From Sandaracinomonas limnophila (GTDB lineage: Bacteria > Bacteroidota > Bacteroidia > Cytophagales > Spirosomataceae): DNA of 64,000 bases. The translations under genes and the position numbers were made by a program. Where the stretch lies: NCBI RefSeq assembly GCF_004005965.1, contig NZ_SACY01000004.1, forward strand, positions 124,001 through 188,000, written 5' to 3'. The notes below the pieces were generated by a model, which did no database searches, had not been told where the DNA came from, and worked only from the letters and a program-made list of their open reading frames with translations. This document shows positions 42,750 through 51,503 of this stretch, in pieces. The number at the start of each line of letters is the position of its first letter. Position 1 is the stretch's first letter.

Positions 42750-44408
42750 TTAATTGATAGTGTTAATGAATTTTAATGCCCTGTCGATATTAGATTGAAA
42801 AACCCTCCGTTTTTTCTTATCAAATTGTTTTTGGTTCGTAACCCATTTGACCTTCTTCCAATGATTATCTACATCCTCAATTTGAGGGTTTATTTCGATT
42901 CTGGGACACTCAATCTTTACTCCGGGTAAAATACCTGTTAGTTCTAATCCGGTGTCTGAAATCAAAGTTTGTAGTTGGCCAACATATTCCTCATGGGTGT
43001 ACAGACCATCGTGAATCGTGAATATCGGTGCACTCGGATTTTCTTGGTTAAATCGTCTTGAAACCTTGTTCAAAAGGAAGTAACTCTCCGACCGCTGAAG
43101 GATATATGATAACTCTTTACCACCAAGGTGTTCAAGTGCCAACTCCAACCATTTATTAACCCCAGGGAAACATTCGTCCATGTACTTGACCTTTGGGTTA
43201 TTCTTCCGTCTTGATTGATGACCATCAAACAGGATATACATGGTATTCTTTTTGAAAGATGACCTCTCTTTCTCCAATTCCTCCGGTGTAATCTCGGTGT
43301 CTGAATTGGTCTTAATGACATATGTGTAATAGTCTAATTCAAATGGTATTGACTGGTATTCTTGAATATTCTTTATCTCTTTGGAGTCAAAATAATGGCA
43401 CCACATAAATGGAGAATATTTTATTGTACTTGAAGAATATGATATATTATTTGAAGTATTATTTGTACTACTTACTACATAATTGTTAGAATATCCGGTA
43501 GTACTTACCACCAAGTCATTACCAGTATTCCATAAACCTTGAACCATGTTACGGTCATATAATTTCTTGTATAAAGTAGGGTAAATGGTATGTAGATTAT
43601 ACCCCTCAATACTAGAATTAAAGAACCCATCCTTCATTACAGTGGCCAACAAGTAGGGTTGACATGACATAACATCAACCCCGACAAGTGGTTTCCCATC
43701 ACATAAAATCCACGGTCGTAGATTTTTGGGGATTTGCGTAAATAAAGAGTTTAAACGATGGTTTTTGCCTGAAACCATAGGATTTAGGTCTCCGTCGTTC
43801 AATCTATCCAATATGTTTAACCACCGGCCAATCAAATTATGAATGACCATCATTTGATACTTATTGTCCCTTATTACCCGCTCCTTAAGTTGCCGGTACA
43901 TATTGGTTATGTATTCAAACACACTGGTGTCAACAGATAATCCATGTTTGTCAAACTGGCTAATAAGGAAATCATACTTCTCCATCATGGCCAATCCTTC
44001 CCGATAAGATGGTCGATTCTTCTTAATTCGATTGACCACATCCAAATCCTCTGGTAATGACCGGTATTCAACCTTGCCGGTATTATACTTATCCGTTAGA
44101 CGATAACTCTTACAATACTTACCGGTCTGGTAATTATGATTACATTCAATTACCGGGTCATTGGGGTTCATTAATAAGAGCATGGCGTGCCTGTAATACC
44201 TTGGACCCAAAATATCCTTCATGTTCTCTGAACACATTGTTCTGTAATAGTCATTATCCTTATAGAACTCCATATTCCCATCGTGAACTACAATACGCGA
44301 TAAGACATAGTAAATCCTATATTTTAGATTTTTGGATAAGGTGTCAGAGAGATTTAACCCTGACACCATTGACTTTACATCCACCGAAACTGGTATGACT
44401 AGTCTCAT
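42750..44408 (-). CDS. large element protein with family-A/T7-like polymerase palm motifs
   Basis: 552 residues; not a family I can name. LRPWILCDGKPLVGVDVMSC places Asp 245 in a motif-A-like strand, followed by QPYLLATVM. SSFKKNTMYILFDGHQSR (K386-K387) resembles motif B, LSYILQRSESYFLLNKVSRR resembles the helix before motif C, and IFTIHDGLYT (H466, D467) resembles the His-Asp of motif C in DNA polymerase I and T7 RNA polymerase. A Ser/Asn-rich insert (about 302-330) separates A from B. It could replicate or prime the element. An alternative is a plasmid-type initiator that shares the fold by chance. It overlaps the upstream small gene by four bases (ATGA). Confidence 0.5.
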   Translation of the reverse strand: MRLVIPVSVDVKSMVSGLNLSDTLSKNLKYRIYYVLSRIVVHDGNMEFYKDNDYYRTMCSENMKDILGPRYYRHAMLLLMNPNDPVIECNHNYQTGKYCKSYRLTDKYNTGKVEYRSLPEDLDVVNRIKKNRPSYREGLAMMEKYDFLISQFDKHGLSVDTSVFEYITNMYRQLKERVIRDNKYQMMVIHNLIGRWLNILDRLNDGDLNPMVSGKNHRLNSLFTQIPKNLRPWILCDGKPLVGVDVMSCQPYLLATVMKDGFFNSSIEGYNLHTIYPTLYKKLYDRNMVQGLWNTGNDLVVSTTGYSNNYVVSSTNNTSNNISYSSSTIKYSPFMWCHYFDSKEIKNIQEYQSIPFELDYYTYVIKTNSDTEITPEELEKERSSFKKNTMYILFDGHQSRRKNNPKVKYMDECFPGVNKWLELALEHLGGKELSYILQRSESYFLLNKVSRRFNQENPSAPIFTIHDGLYTHEEYVGQLQTLISDTGLELTGILPGVKIECPRIEINPQIEDVDNHWKKVKWVTNQKQFDKKKRRVFQSNIDRALKFINTIN

Positions 44409-44851
44409 GGGATATAAGTGGTTAAGTTTTTTCTCAATCTAACAGGAAGATTTAAGAATAAATTATTCTGACTGTCAAATCTAGGGATAAACGGAAATCC
44501 AAGAGGTAACCGACCCGAAATTAATATTTCATAAAAATCGAATTCAAATAATGTTGATAAAGTGCCTTCAGTAAAATCGTGCCTTTTAATATTCAAAAGG
44601 TAATACCTATTATAAACACTAAAAATTAATTCTTTCTTATTCCATTTATTTCTATTACAAATACAAATAATATCTTTTACAAAATCATAATCACTTCCTC
44701 CTTGATTAATTTTTGGGTATTCAAGGAATATTGAATAACATAATAGAGTTGCCCATTTTTTAAAATTAACAGGTTCTAGTACGGTTACTTCAATAACTTG
44801 ATTTTGTTCAATTATTCTAAAATACTCGGGATGTTTTTTAATAATTTCCAT
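44405..44851 (-). CDS. hypothetical protein coupled to the polymerase-like gene
   Basis: 148 residues. Recognisable only as an alpha/beta protein with EIIKKHPEYFRIIEQNQVIE at the start and VRLRKNLTTYIP at the end. It shares ATGA with the start of the 552-residue gene, so translation is probably coupled and the two proteins may act together. A 578-base non-coding region lies upstream of it. Confidence 0.6.
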   Translation of the reverse strand: MEIIKKHPEYFRIIEQNQVIEVTVLEPVNFKKWATLLCYSIFLEYPKINQGGSDYDFVKDIICICNRNKWNKKELIFSVYNRYYLLNIKRHDFTEGTLSTLFEFDFYEILISGRLPLGFPFIPRFDSQNNLFLNLPVRLRKNLTTYIP

Positions 44852-45429
44852 AATAATTTTTATTTACTTTTTATGTGATTTAAATACATACCTCACCTTA
44901 CCTGCCCAACTACATGGATAGGGATGTATGCGAGAATCTGTGTTGGGATGACACCTAAAACCTTGTGGCCACAAGAAGATGTCACTGCGATATTGCGTTA
45001 CAAATTTAATATGCCAAGTAATCCCTTGCGCTAACAAATTGTTAAGGTTTTACCCTCCAAACGACCCTCTTTATTGGATTAATTATATTTTTAATGAAAT
45101 GTTTATAAAATACTGTATATCTGTATATTACGATTATTTTGTTATACAAAATTTCTAATTTTAGAGCGTAAATCTCATCACTATTTCATTGTGTTTATCG
45201 CTAGACTTTGGTGTCTCAAATTGTAGAATTAACCTTACTCTACTTCTCGTAATTTAAAGGGTTTTTTGTCGTATCGGCCATAGGTGGAACTTTCAATAGG
45301 TCATAAAATTAGGATTAGGGATATTACTATCATCATCCACAATTTTTTGTCTTTAATAATACAGATTTCGCCGTAAATTGGATAGGTGGGAATTGACCCA
45401 TTCGTGAAACTCAATCCATTTTTTATAAA
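44852..45429. other. long non-coding region in the element, possible origin
   Basis: The 578 bases separate the leftward replication/recombination genes from the rightward resolvase genes, and I see no convincing gene. It has a perfect 14-bp palindrome, CTTGTGGCCACAAG (44962-44975), flanked by offset TGACA and TGTCA, and a very AT-rich stretch around 45065-45160. These are features of replication or transfer origins and of divergent promoters, but none is diagnostic. Confidence 0.45.
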
Positions 45430-45645
45430 ATGACAGAAAAGGACATCTCATTAGAAGAATATTCACCGGCAAAAGGTACAATTACTTCATTATCCCAATT
45501 AACCAAGGAACAGTTTCATGACCTCTTGTCAAGTGACAATCCATCGGCAAAGAAATACCGGGATTATGCAAAGAAGGAGTTCGATTACAGGATGAAGTCT
45601 TACCAATCCCTTAACGACTTCTTCAATCATAACTCAAACACATAA
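45430..45645 (+). CDS. small hypothetical protein of the element
   Basis: 71 residues, charged, with no membrane segment. LTKEQFHDLLSSDNPSAKKY and AKKEFDYRMKSYQSLNDFF suggest two helices. It is the first gene of the rightward group that includes the serine resolvase, 115 bases upstream of it. It may be a regulator or accessory factor, with no homology that I can name. Confidence 0.5.
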   Translation: MTEKDISLEEYSPAKGTITSLSQLTKEQFHDLLSSDNPSAKKYRDYAKKEFDYRMKSYQSLNDFFNHNSNT

Positions 45646-45760
45646 TATTAGAGTATACCTTGAAATGTGAAGCTCTCACATGTAGAAATTGAACAAAAAA
45701 TGCAGCATTATAGCGCATTAAGGCATAATTTTAGGGTTATAACACCATAAGTCTAATATT

Positions 45761-46378
45761 ATGAAAAAACTAAGTATTCTATATGTTCGTACCAGTTCGA
45801 TTGACCAAAACTTAGATAGACAACGAGTTCAAGAGGCCAACTACGATAAGGTAATAGAGGACAAAATCTCAGGAACGGTTGCATTATTTGAAAGACCCGG
45901 TGGAAAGGAACTATTCAAACTAATCTCAATGGATTTGGTAGGTTCTGTATCCTTTTGGCAAATCGACCGCTGTGGTCGTGACCTGAAGGGAATTGTTGAT
46001 TTTCTACATTTTATGGTCGAAAGGAAAATACCCGTTCATTTTATTGAACAAGGTCTATCAACTCTTAACCATGATGGAACTGAGAATCCAATTTCAAAGA
46101 TGTGTATTGCCATGATGTCTGTAATAGCGGAAATGAATCGTAACATGATTAAGTCGGCACAGAAAGAAGGAATTGAACTGGCAAAACTGAAAGGCAACGT
46201 ATTTTTAGGAAGAAAACATGGTACCAGCGAAGACCCGCTAAAATTCTTATCTAAGTCAAAAAATAGACATGCAATGGAATTGCTTAAGAAGAACTACAAA
46301 TCTGTTGAAATATCGAAGATTACAGGTCTTCATATCAATACGATTACCAAGGTCAAAAAATTGATGTTGGTAATGTAA
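45761..46378 (+). CDS. serine recombinase (resolvase/invertase family)
   Basis: 205 residues. The N-terminal catalytic domain starts LSILYVRTSSIDQNLDRQR, with the nucleophile Ser at 12 or 13, and has WQIDRCGRDLKGIVDF (the conserved R-x-x-R) and MSVIAEMNRNMIKSAQKEG (E helix). The C-terminal part AMELLKKNYKSVEISKITGL is a resolvase HTH. The length is that of Tn3-type resolvases. In this element it could resolve multimers or invert a segment; no partner site is proven. Confidence 0.9.
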   Translation: MKKLSILYVRTSSIDQNLDRQRVQEANYDKVIEDKISGTVALFERPGGKELFKLISMDLVGSVSFWQIDRCGRDLKGIVDFLHFMVERKIPVHFIEQGLSTLNHDGTENPISKMCIAMMSVIAEMNRNMIKSAQKEGIELAKLKGNVFLGRKHGTSEDPLKFLSKSKNRHAMELLKKNYKSVEISKITGLHINTITKVKKLMLVM

Positions 46379-46694
46379 ATGAAATGAATCATATGTAGTG
46401 ATTGCTGAGACCCAAAGGATATTTGTACCTATCCTGGTAAAATGAACTATAAAAGGGGTGCCCATACGGAGTCCCCGCAGGAGGTGGTGCCGGCAGTCCC
46501 CGTATCCGAAATTGCTTAAAGGGGGATTTTACCTTTAAAACCCATTTCAATGACTTAATGGAAATAAAAATCTGCCAGAAATTTTAATCCAAAAGGGAAC
46601 TTAATCCTCTAAAATCCTAAAGAAAACTTTTTTAAGTGAAATCTCATTTCAAAAATTTTGGAATTTTTTCCGGTATTTATAGTAAAGGACATTT
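46379..46694. other. non-coding region after the resolvase, with GC-rich repeated motif
   Basis: The 316 bases hold no gene that I can support. A GC-rich patch at about 46463-46498 has ATACGGAGTCCCCG and GGCAGTCCCCGTAT, which are partial direct repeats (GTCCCCG) within outer inverted arms (ATACGG/CCGTAT). It could be a resolvase site or an RNA hairpin. The flanks are AT-rich. Confidence 0.4.
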
Positions 46695-46814
46695 ATGAAA
46701 AATACCATCAAGAATCAGACTATTTCGAAGAAAATCATTCTCTCAGAGTCCCAATTTGAGCGTTTATCTCAGAACATAATAAACGAATTGAAAGTAAAGT
46801 ATACACGAAAATGA
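46695..46814 (+). CDS. 39-residue small protein, coupled to the next gene
   Basis: ATG 46695 opens a 39-codon frame (MKNTIKNQTISKKIILSESQ, FERLSQNIINELKVKYTRK) that ends TGA at 46812-46814, sharing ATGA with the next gene's start. The basic N-terminus and amphipathic helix suit a small DNA- or protein-binding factor. The coupling supports it being real; the length is a reason for doubt. Confidence 0.5.
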   Translation: MKNTIKNQTISKKIILSESQFERLSQNIINELKVKYTRK

Positions 46815-47206
46815 GATTACAAGGATTTACTCAGATAGAAGACAATTTTGATAGCGAGAATTTGTCAAAATTAAAGGTCTTGAATATAACATTTACTAAC
46901 CCTGATGCCTCGTATACAATTGGCAACCTTGGACTTCTAAAGGAGGTTAAGTTCTATGAAGCGTTATTCTACAAAGTATTGGAAGAACTAAAACTGGAAG
47001 AAAATGACTTGGTAGCAATTACAAGTACCTCGTTGAAAGAACTTATTTTTAATCTATCGATAATTTCAGCAATCCAAAATCAACACATTGAATTTGTTAA
47101 TGAAAACATGTTCTATACCGGTCCGCTAAGAAGGAATATTCATTTTAGTGATGAAGACTTCGAATTAAACCTTGAGGACTACGATATTGATGATTTAGAC
47201 GATTAG
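46811..47206 (+). CDS. hypothetical acidic protein of the element
   Basis: 131 residues. The middle part (LGLLKEVKFYEALFYKVLEE, LVAITSTSLKELIFNLSIIS) appears helical and the C-terminus is very acidic (DEDFELNLEDYDIDDLDD). No family is recognised. The acidic tail could mimic DNA or bind a basic partner, for example the 39-residue basic protein encoded just upstream in an overlapping gene. This is speculative. Confidence 0.55.
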   Translation: MRLQGFTQIEDNFDSENLSKLKVLNITFTNPDASYTIGNLGLLKEVKFYEALFYKVLEELKLEENDLVAITSTSLKELIFNLSIISAIQNQHIEFVNENMFYTGPLRRNIHFSDEDFELNLEDYDIDDLDD

Positions 47207-47274
47207 TCTAACTTAATGTAATTTACAGGAAGTCTCCACACATTGGACATCTTATAAGTTCCATCCCCCAACAT

Positions 47275-47835
47275 TTACCTATTCTTAAACGGAAACTCAA
47301 CGCTCAAAAACTCCCAGCTCAATTTTATCTTGCCTTCGTTTGCCATGGTCGGCAATACTTCATACACTAGTGCTTCAACTAACTTATCGCTTTTGATGGG
47401 TTTTACCTTAATTCGAATGATGTCATTTTCTTGTTTATAATCATCAGCCAGATGCATATCCCATGCTTTACTCAAAATCAAAGTCCACGTTTCTTTATCA
47501 GGAATAGTAAAAAATCCATATTTGCCTTTTGGAATAACTTTACCTTCAACCATTATATCCTGACCAAAATCTATCCATGTAGCTTTGTGTGCTCCCGATG
47601 ACCACACTTGATTGTAGGCAACTAATCCATTCCAAATATTCCGTCCTCTCACACTCGGTGAACCATATTCTATATGTATGTGATTTGTCCCAATCATAGC
47701 CAATGCTGTCATTTTAGGACTTTTGGGTTTTACTGCTGTCATACTGGTATCGACTTTGGGTTGGTGGTTTTCGTGTTGGGCAAAAACACCCGTTGGTAGT
47801 GCCCCCAAAAGCGTTAAAACGATGATTTTTTTCAT
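47275..47835 (-). CDS. DUF2911 family secreted protein
   Basis: 186 residues with a signal peptide (about 1-19) followed by a His-rich start (QHENHQPKVD). The DUF2911 core is clear: HIHIEYGSPSVRGRNIWNGL, VWSSGAHKATWIDFGQDIMV and IPKGKYGFFTIPDKETWTLI. Function is unknown in the family. As the last gene of the copper cassette it may bind metal through the N-terminal His residues, but that is inference. Confidence 0.85.
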   Translation of the reverse strand: MKKIIVLTLLGALPTGVFAQHENHQPKVDTSMTAVKPKSPKMTALAMIGTNHIHIEYGSPSVRGRNIWNGLVAYNQVWSSGAHKATWIDFGQDIMVEGKVIPKGKYGFFTIPDKETWTLILSKAWDMHLADDYKQENDIIRIKVKPIKSDKLVEALVYEVLPTMANEGKIKLSWEFLSVEFPFKNR

Positions 47836-47899
47836 GATTTTGTTTTTCGTTTAATTTAAACTTTCATTTTGAATTCTCTCAACAGACTTTTATTTAATT

Positions 47900-50155
47900 T
47901 TAGTAAGAAAAAGTTATTCCAGCACCAAATCCCATATCGCTATCATAATGAGATGAAATGCCCATGTTTTTGTTTACGATGTAACGAAATCCTGCCATGT
48001 ATTCCTTATCGGTGTTAAGCATAAAACTCATTCTAAGTCGTTTCGTAATAGGCATATCTTCCCTCATAAGTTGAAAACGAACATTTCCATCTTGATAGAT
48101 TTCAGCTTGACCAATTATAAGCAATGGCAGCGTGTAATTCACACCGACAGTAAAAAGACTTCTTTGGTCCTTACTATTTGACTGACCAAATAGATTTGTT
48201 TCTTGTTCATCTATTCCAAACTTTCTATAACGCCAATCAAAACCAATAAATGGCATTAACCATTGCATTTTACCAATGTATCGACCGATATGTGTTTCTA
48301 CTTCATATCCATGAAAATCATGATAGCCTAATCGCCATTCTGACCCAATACTCCAACGAGTACTTTGTAACATTGCCATTCCATCATTCCCACTGGTGGC
48401 AACATCATTTTCTACCATAAAATGAAATTTACGGTCGTCTGCGAATAATTTACGTTGTGCTAGTTTGGGATTAGGAATCAATGGGTTTGGCGCCTGATTT
48501 TCATAACTTAACACTCTTCCCATTCCGCTCATCATGTGATATAAGATATGACAATGGAAAAACCAATCTCCTTCAACATTGGCATTAAACTCTAGTGTAT
48601 CCGTTTCCATAGGCATAACATCCACAATATTTTTCAAGGGAGCCTTTTGTCCTTGACCATTGAGCAATCTAAAATCATGCCCATGTAGGTGCATCGGATG
48701 ACGCATCATTGAACCATTGTAAAGAATAATTCTAACATTCTCTCCTTTTTTGATTAGTATTTTGTCGGCTTCTGAAACGACCTTGTTATCTAAACTCCAA
48801 ACATATCGATTCATATTACCGGATAGTTTAAAGTACAATTCTTTGACTGGAGCTTCCTTGGGTAATGCTGTTATGCTAGTGGACTTCAGCATGGCATAAT
48901 TCAGGGTAACAATGTCTCCTAGTGCGTTGGCATTATAACGATTGGGGTCACTGTCATCTTGTTTTGGCTTAGCATCGCCAGTTATTTCAGGATACATCAC
49001 CACATTCATATCCATTTGATTTAAACTCATGGCCATACCCATATCATCCAGTTCGCCATTCATCTTCATCATATCATTCATCATCTTCATACCTTCAAAA
49101 TATTTTAATCGAGGTAATGGCGATTTTAATTGTTTTACACCGTTCCCAATAAAAATAGAAGCAGAATTTGTTCGGTCTTCAGTAGTTGCTAAAAACTCAA
49201 AAGCTTTGTTTTCTGAAGGAATATCGACCAAAATGTCATACGTTTCAGAAACTGCAATAATCAATCTGTCGACCTCTACGGGTTCAACATCGTTGCCATC
49301 GCTTGCGACAACTGTAATTTTGCCACCGGCATAAGTCAGCCAAAAATAGGATGATGCGCCCCCATTTGAAATCCTTAACCTAACCTTATCTCCTGCTTTT
49401 AATTCTTTTCCTGAGATACTTTTAAGTTCAGAACTTGGTTGACCATTCATGAATATTTTTTCATAATAGACGTCACTCACGTCCATCGCTAACATCCGCT
49501 TCCATTCATTTTGCAACTTGGTCTTAAAATGTCCAGCGGAGATGGCTTCGCCATAACTTTGAACGGAATTTTTTTTCAATGCAGGATAATCGTTTGCATT
49601 ATGTAGCATCCTGTGAATGTTCTCGGGTTTGAGATTGGTCCATTCACTCAAAACAATTGGCAAGGTAGGTAAATCGTCTATCCCTTTTCTAAACGTTGGG
49701 TCATTTGGTCTTTTTAACATGACAAAATTGCCATACATTCCTATTTGTTCCTGTAATCCTGAATGCGAATGGTACCAATGTGTGCCATTTTGGATAATTG
49801 GAAAACGATAGATATGAGTTGTATTAGGCCGAATGGCCATTTGTGTAAGATTGGGAACTCCATCTTCCTTATTTGGTAAAAATAGCCCGTGCCAGTGCAA
49901 TGAGGTTTCCTCCTTAAGTAGGTTATGAACGTGTATTTCAGCAGTATCACCTTCGGTAAATGTTAAGGTAGGCATTGGTATTTGACCATTAACTGCAATC
50001 GCTCTTTTTTCTTTACCTGCAAAATTCACTAACGTGTCTTTTACGTATAAGTCGTAGCGAACCGTTTTTTGAGAATAAAGATTAAATGAAAATAAAAGTA
50101 ATATGATAACTATTGAATTCGATTTATAAAAAACGAATAATGGGTTCCATTTCAT
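47900..50155 (-). CDS. multicopper oxidase with C-terminal CopB-like beta-barrel extension
   Basis: 751 residues with an N-terminal leader (about 1-29). The type 2/3 copper sites are complete: HWHG at 87-90, HWYHSH at 126-131, HPMHLHGHDF and HCHILYHMMSGMG near the end of the oxidase part (the last motif with Cys-His and the axial Met). A Met-rich region (KMMNDMMKMNGELDDMGMAM) resembles the copper-binding loop of CopA/CueO proteins. The final 170 residues (VENDVATSG, VETHIGRYIGKMQWLMPFIG, RFQLMREDMPITKRLRMSFM) look like an outer-membrane barrel of the CopB type, giving a fused CopA-CopB layout. Probable role: oxidising and handling copper in the envelope. Confidence 0.9.
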   Translation of the reverse strand: MKWNPLFVFYKSNSIVIILLLFSFNLYSQKTVRYDLYVKDTLVNFAGKEKRAIAVNGQIPMPTLTFTEGDTAEIHVHNLLKEETSLHWHGLFLPNKEDGVPNLTQMAIRPNTTHIYRFPIIQNGTHWYHSHSGLQEQIGMYGNFVMLKRPNDPTFRKGIDDLPTLPIVLSEWTNLKPENIHRMLHNANDYPALKKNSVQSYGEAISAGHFKTKLQNEWKRMLAMDVSDVYYEKIFMNGQPSSELKSISGKELKAGDKVRLRISNGGASSYFWLTYAGGKITVVASDGNDVEPVEVDRLIIAVSETYDILVDIPSENKAFEFLATTEDRTNSASIFIGNGVKQLKSPLPRLKYFEGMKMMNDMMKMNGELDDMGMAMSLNQMDMNVVMYPEITGDAKPKQDDSDPNRYNANALGDIVTLNYAMLKSTSITALPKEAPVKELYFKLSGNMNRYVWSLDNKVVSEADKILIKKGENVRIILYNGSMMRHPMHLHGHDFRLLNGQGQKAPLKNIVDVMPMETDTLEFNANVEGDWFFHCHILYHMMSGMGRVLSYENQAPNPLIPNPKLAQRKLFADDRKFHFMVENDVATSGNDGMAMLQSTRWSIGSEWRLGYHDFHGYEVETHIGRYIGKMQWLMPFIGFDWRYRKFGIDEQETNLFGQSNSKDQRSLFTVGVNYTLPLLIIGQAEIYQDGNVRFQLMREDMPITKRLRMSFMLNTDKEYMAGFRYIVNKNMGISSHYDSDMGFGAGITFSY

Positions 50156-50173
50156 GTTTAAAGTATATTAATT

Positions 50174-50887
50174 TTAAAGTATATTAATAATCATGTAGCC
50201 ACTCATGACTATCATCAATGCATCCTCGATTATTGTAATTGTACTCATTGGCAGATTAAAAACTGCTCCCAAACAAGCACATTGTATTTTCCTTTTATTA
50301 AAAACTGACTGCAAAACTCCAATGATACTTAAACTCATCACAGTAAAGGTGAATATGTTAGTCACTAGCGGATTAAAATTAATTAGATAAGCCATCCCTA
50401 AACTAACTTCTATAAAAGCATACAAATAAGCCCAAATTGGTATTCGCTTTGCTAATACATCGTACATCACATAACTTTCTGCGAATCCTTTAAGATTCAA
50501 AAATTTAAAGAACGAGAAAACCAAAAAGAAGCCTGCCATGAAATATTGCATAGCCATCATAATATTAAATCGTTCACTATTAATTTGTACCAATACAACA
50601 ACCAAACTTATATAAAAGAAAATCAACAAAATAGGTTTATAGGTCTCAAACCATGATTTTGCTAGTTCCTCTGTTTCATTAAATTGAATGGCAGAAATCG
50701 TATACTTGGGGTCTAATGCTTGCTGTAAATCTGATAATGGAATGTGTTTATTCATCGTAATTGTGGCTGAATTATCAGCCTTAGTAACTACTACCTCAGT
50801 CACATTTTCAATCATTTGCAGCGCTGATTTCACTTTAGTTTCACAACTACTACAGGTCATACCTGTTATTTGATATGTGTGTTTCAT
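50174..50887 (-). CDS. HMA domain fused to a MauE/DoxX-like membrane domain
   Basis: 237 residues. Residues 1-65 are a heavy-metal-associated domain with the copper-binding GMTCSSCETKV (two Cys of C-x-x-C). Four or five membrane segments follow (ILLIFFYISLVVVLVQI, FMAGFFLVFSFFKFLNL, IWAYLYAFIEVSLGMAYLI, IFTFTVMSLSIIGVLQ), with a Cys pair in KRKIQCACLGAVFNLPMSTI as in MauE-like proteins. It could receive copper and move it or electrons across the inner membrane. Such fusions are known in Bacteroidota copper loci. It lies 18 bases upstream of the multicopper oxidase gene. Confidence 0.87.
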   Translation of the reverse strand: MKHTYQITGMTCSSCETKVKSALQMIENVTEVVVTKADNSATITMNKHIPLSDLQQALDPKYTISAIQFNETEELAKSWFETYKPILLIFFYISLVVVLVQINSERFNIMMAMQYFMAGFFLVFSFFKFLNLKGFAESYVMYDVLAKRIPIWAYLYAFIEVSLGMAYLINFNPLVTNIFTFTVMSLSIIGVLQSVFNKRKIQCACLGAVFNLPMSTITIIEDALMIVMSGYMIINIL

Positions 50888-50956
50888 TATTTAAAAAATT
50901 GAAATAAGCGTAACCGAAAATGGTTACGCTCATTTAATAGACATGCATCAAAAAAA

Positions 50957-51394
50957 TTATTTATGCTTATGCTCGGCATCCGAAGGCATACAATGATTTT
51001 CATTTAAACAATGTATCGCACACGCGACTTGTTGTTTATAATTATTGTGTAGAAGCATAACTGTTTGCCCATCACTATTTTTTACTTCACACATGCCATT
51101 ATGAGAAGGCTTGCCGATTGTATACTTTTCGGTTTTATCATTAAAATAATACACAAATGAACTACCTTTAGCCAGTTTGCCAAGCTGTTTTCCATTTGAA
51201 TCGATAATCTCTCCATTACCATTAACTTTCGTAACAACCTTTCCATTATTATCAAGGCTGCCATCTTTTGTTAAATTACCAATTTGTTTATTTTGATAAT
51301 AAATATGCCCCTTGTAATCAACATAAGGCACTTTAGTTTGTGCTAAGGAACAAAACGAAGTAAATAGCATCAAGGCAATTAATAAATTTTTCAT
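50957..51394 (-). CDS. secreted beta-repeat protein with Cys/His-rich tail
   Basis: 145 residues with a signal peptide (about 1-18). Short repeated beta hairpins follow (YKGHIYYQNKQIGNLTKDGS, LDNNGKVVTKVNGNGEIID, SNGKQLGKLAKGSSFVYYF). The C-terminus carries Cys and His residues suited to metal binding (ACAIHCLNENHCMPSDAEHK). No named family is evident. Between the HMA-MauE gene and the regulator, a periplasmic copper-binding role is plausible. Confidence 0.65.
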   Translation of the reverse strand: MKNLLIALMLFTSFCSLAQTKVPYVDYKGHIYYQNKQIGNLTKDGSLDNNGKVVTKVNGNGEIIDSNGKQLGKLAKGSSFVYYFNDKTEKYTIGKPSHNGMCEVKNSDGQTVMLLHNNYKQQVACAIHCLNENHCMPSDAEHKHK

Positions 51395-51503
51395 CCTTAT
51401 ATTGTTTAAATAGTTTAACTGAATTATTTGTAATGGAAAGTTCTACTTTAAAAACCATTATCGTATTACTTTATTTTAAGGAAAAATTGTAAAATTTTGG
51501 ATT

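Noticed and set aside
44962-46498. CRISPR array or other regularly spaced repeats in the island's non-coding regions
   Set aside because: The palindromes and GTCCCCG motifs occur only once or twice and are not regularly spaced.
40375-47206. A prophage
   Set aside because: Integrase, excisionase-like and resolvase genes are present, but there are no capsid, terminase, tail or lysis genes anywhere in the island.
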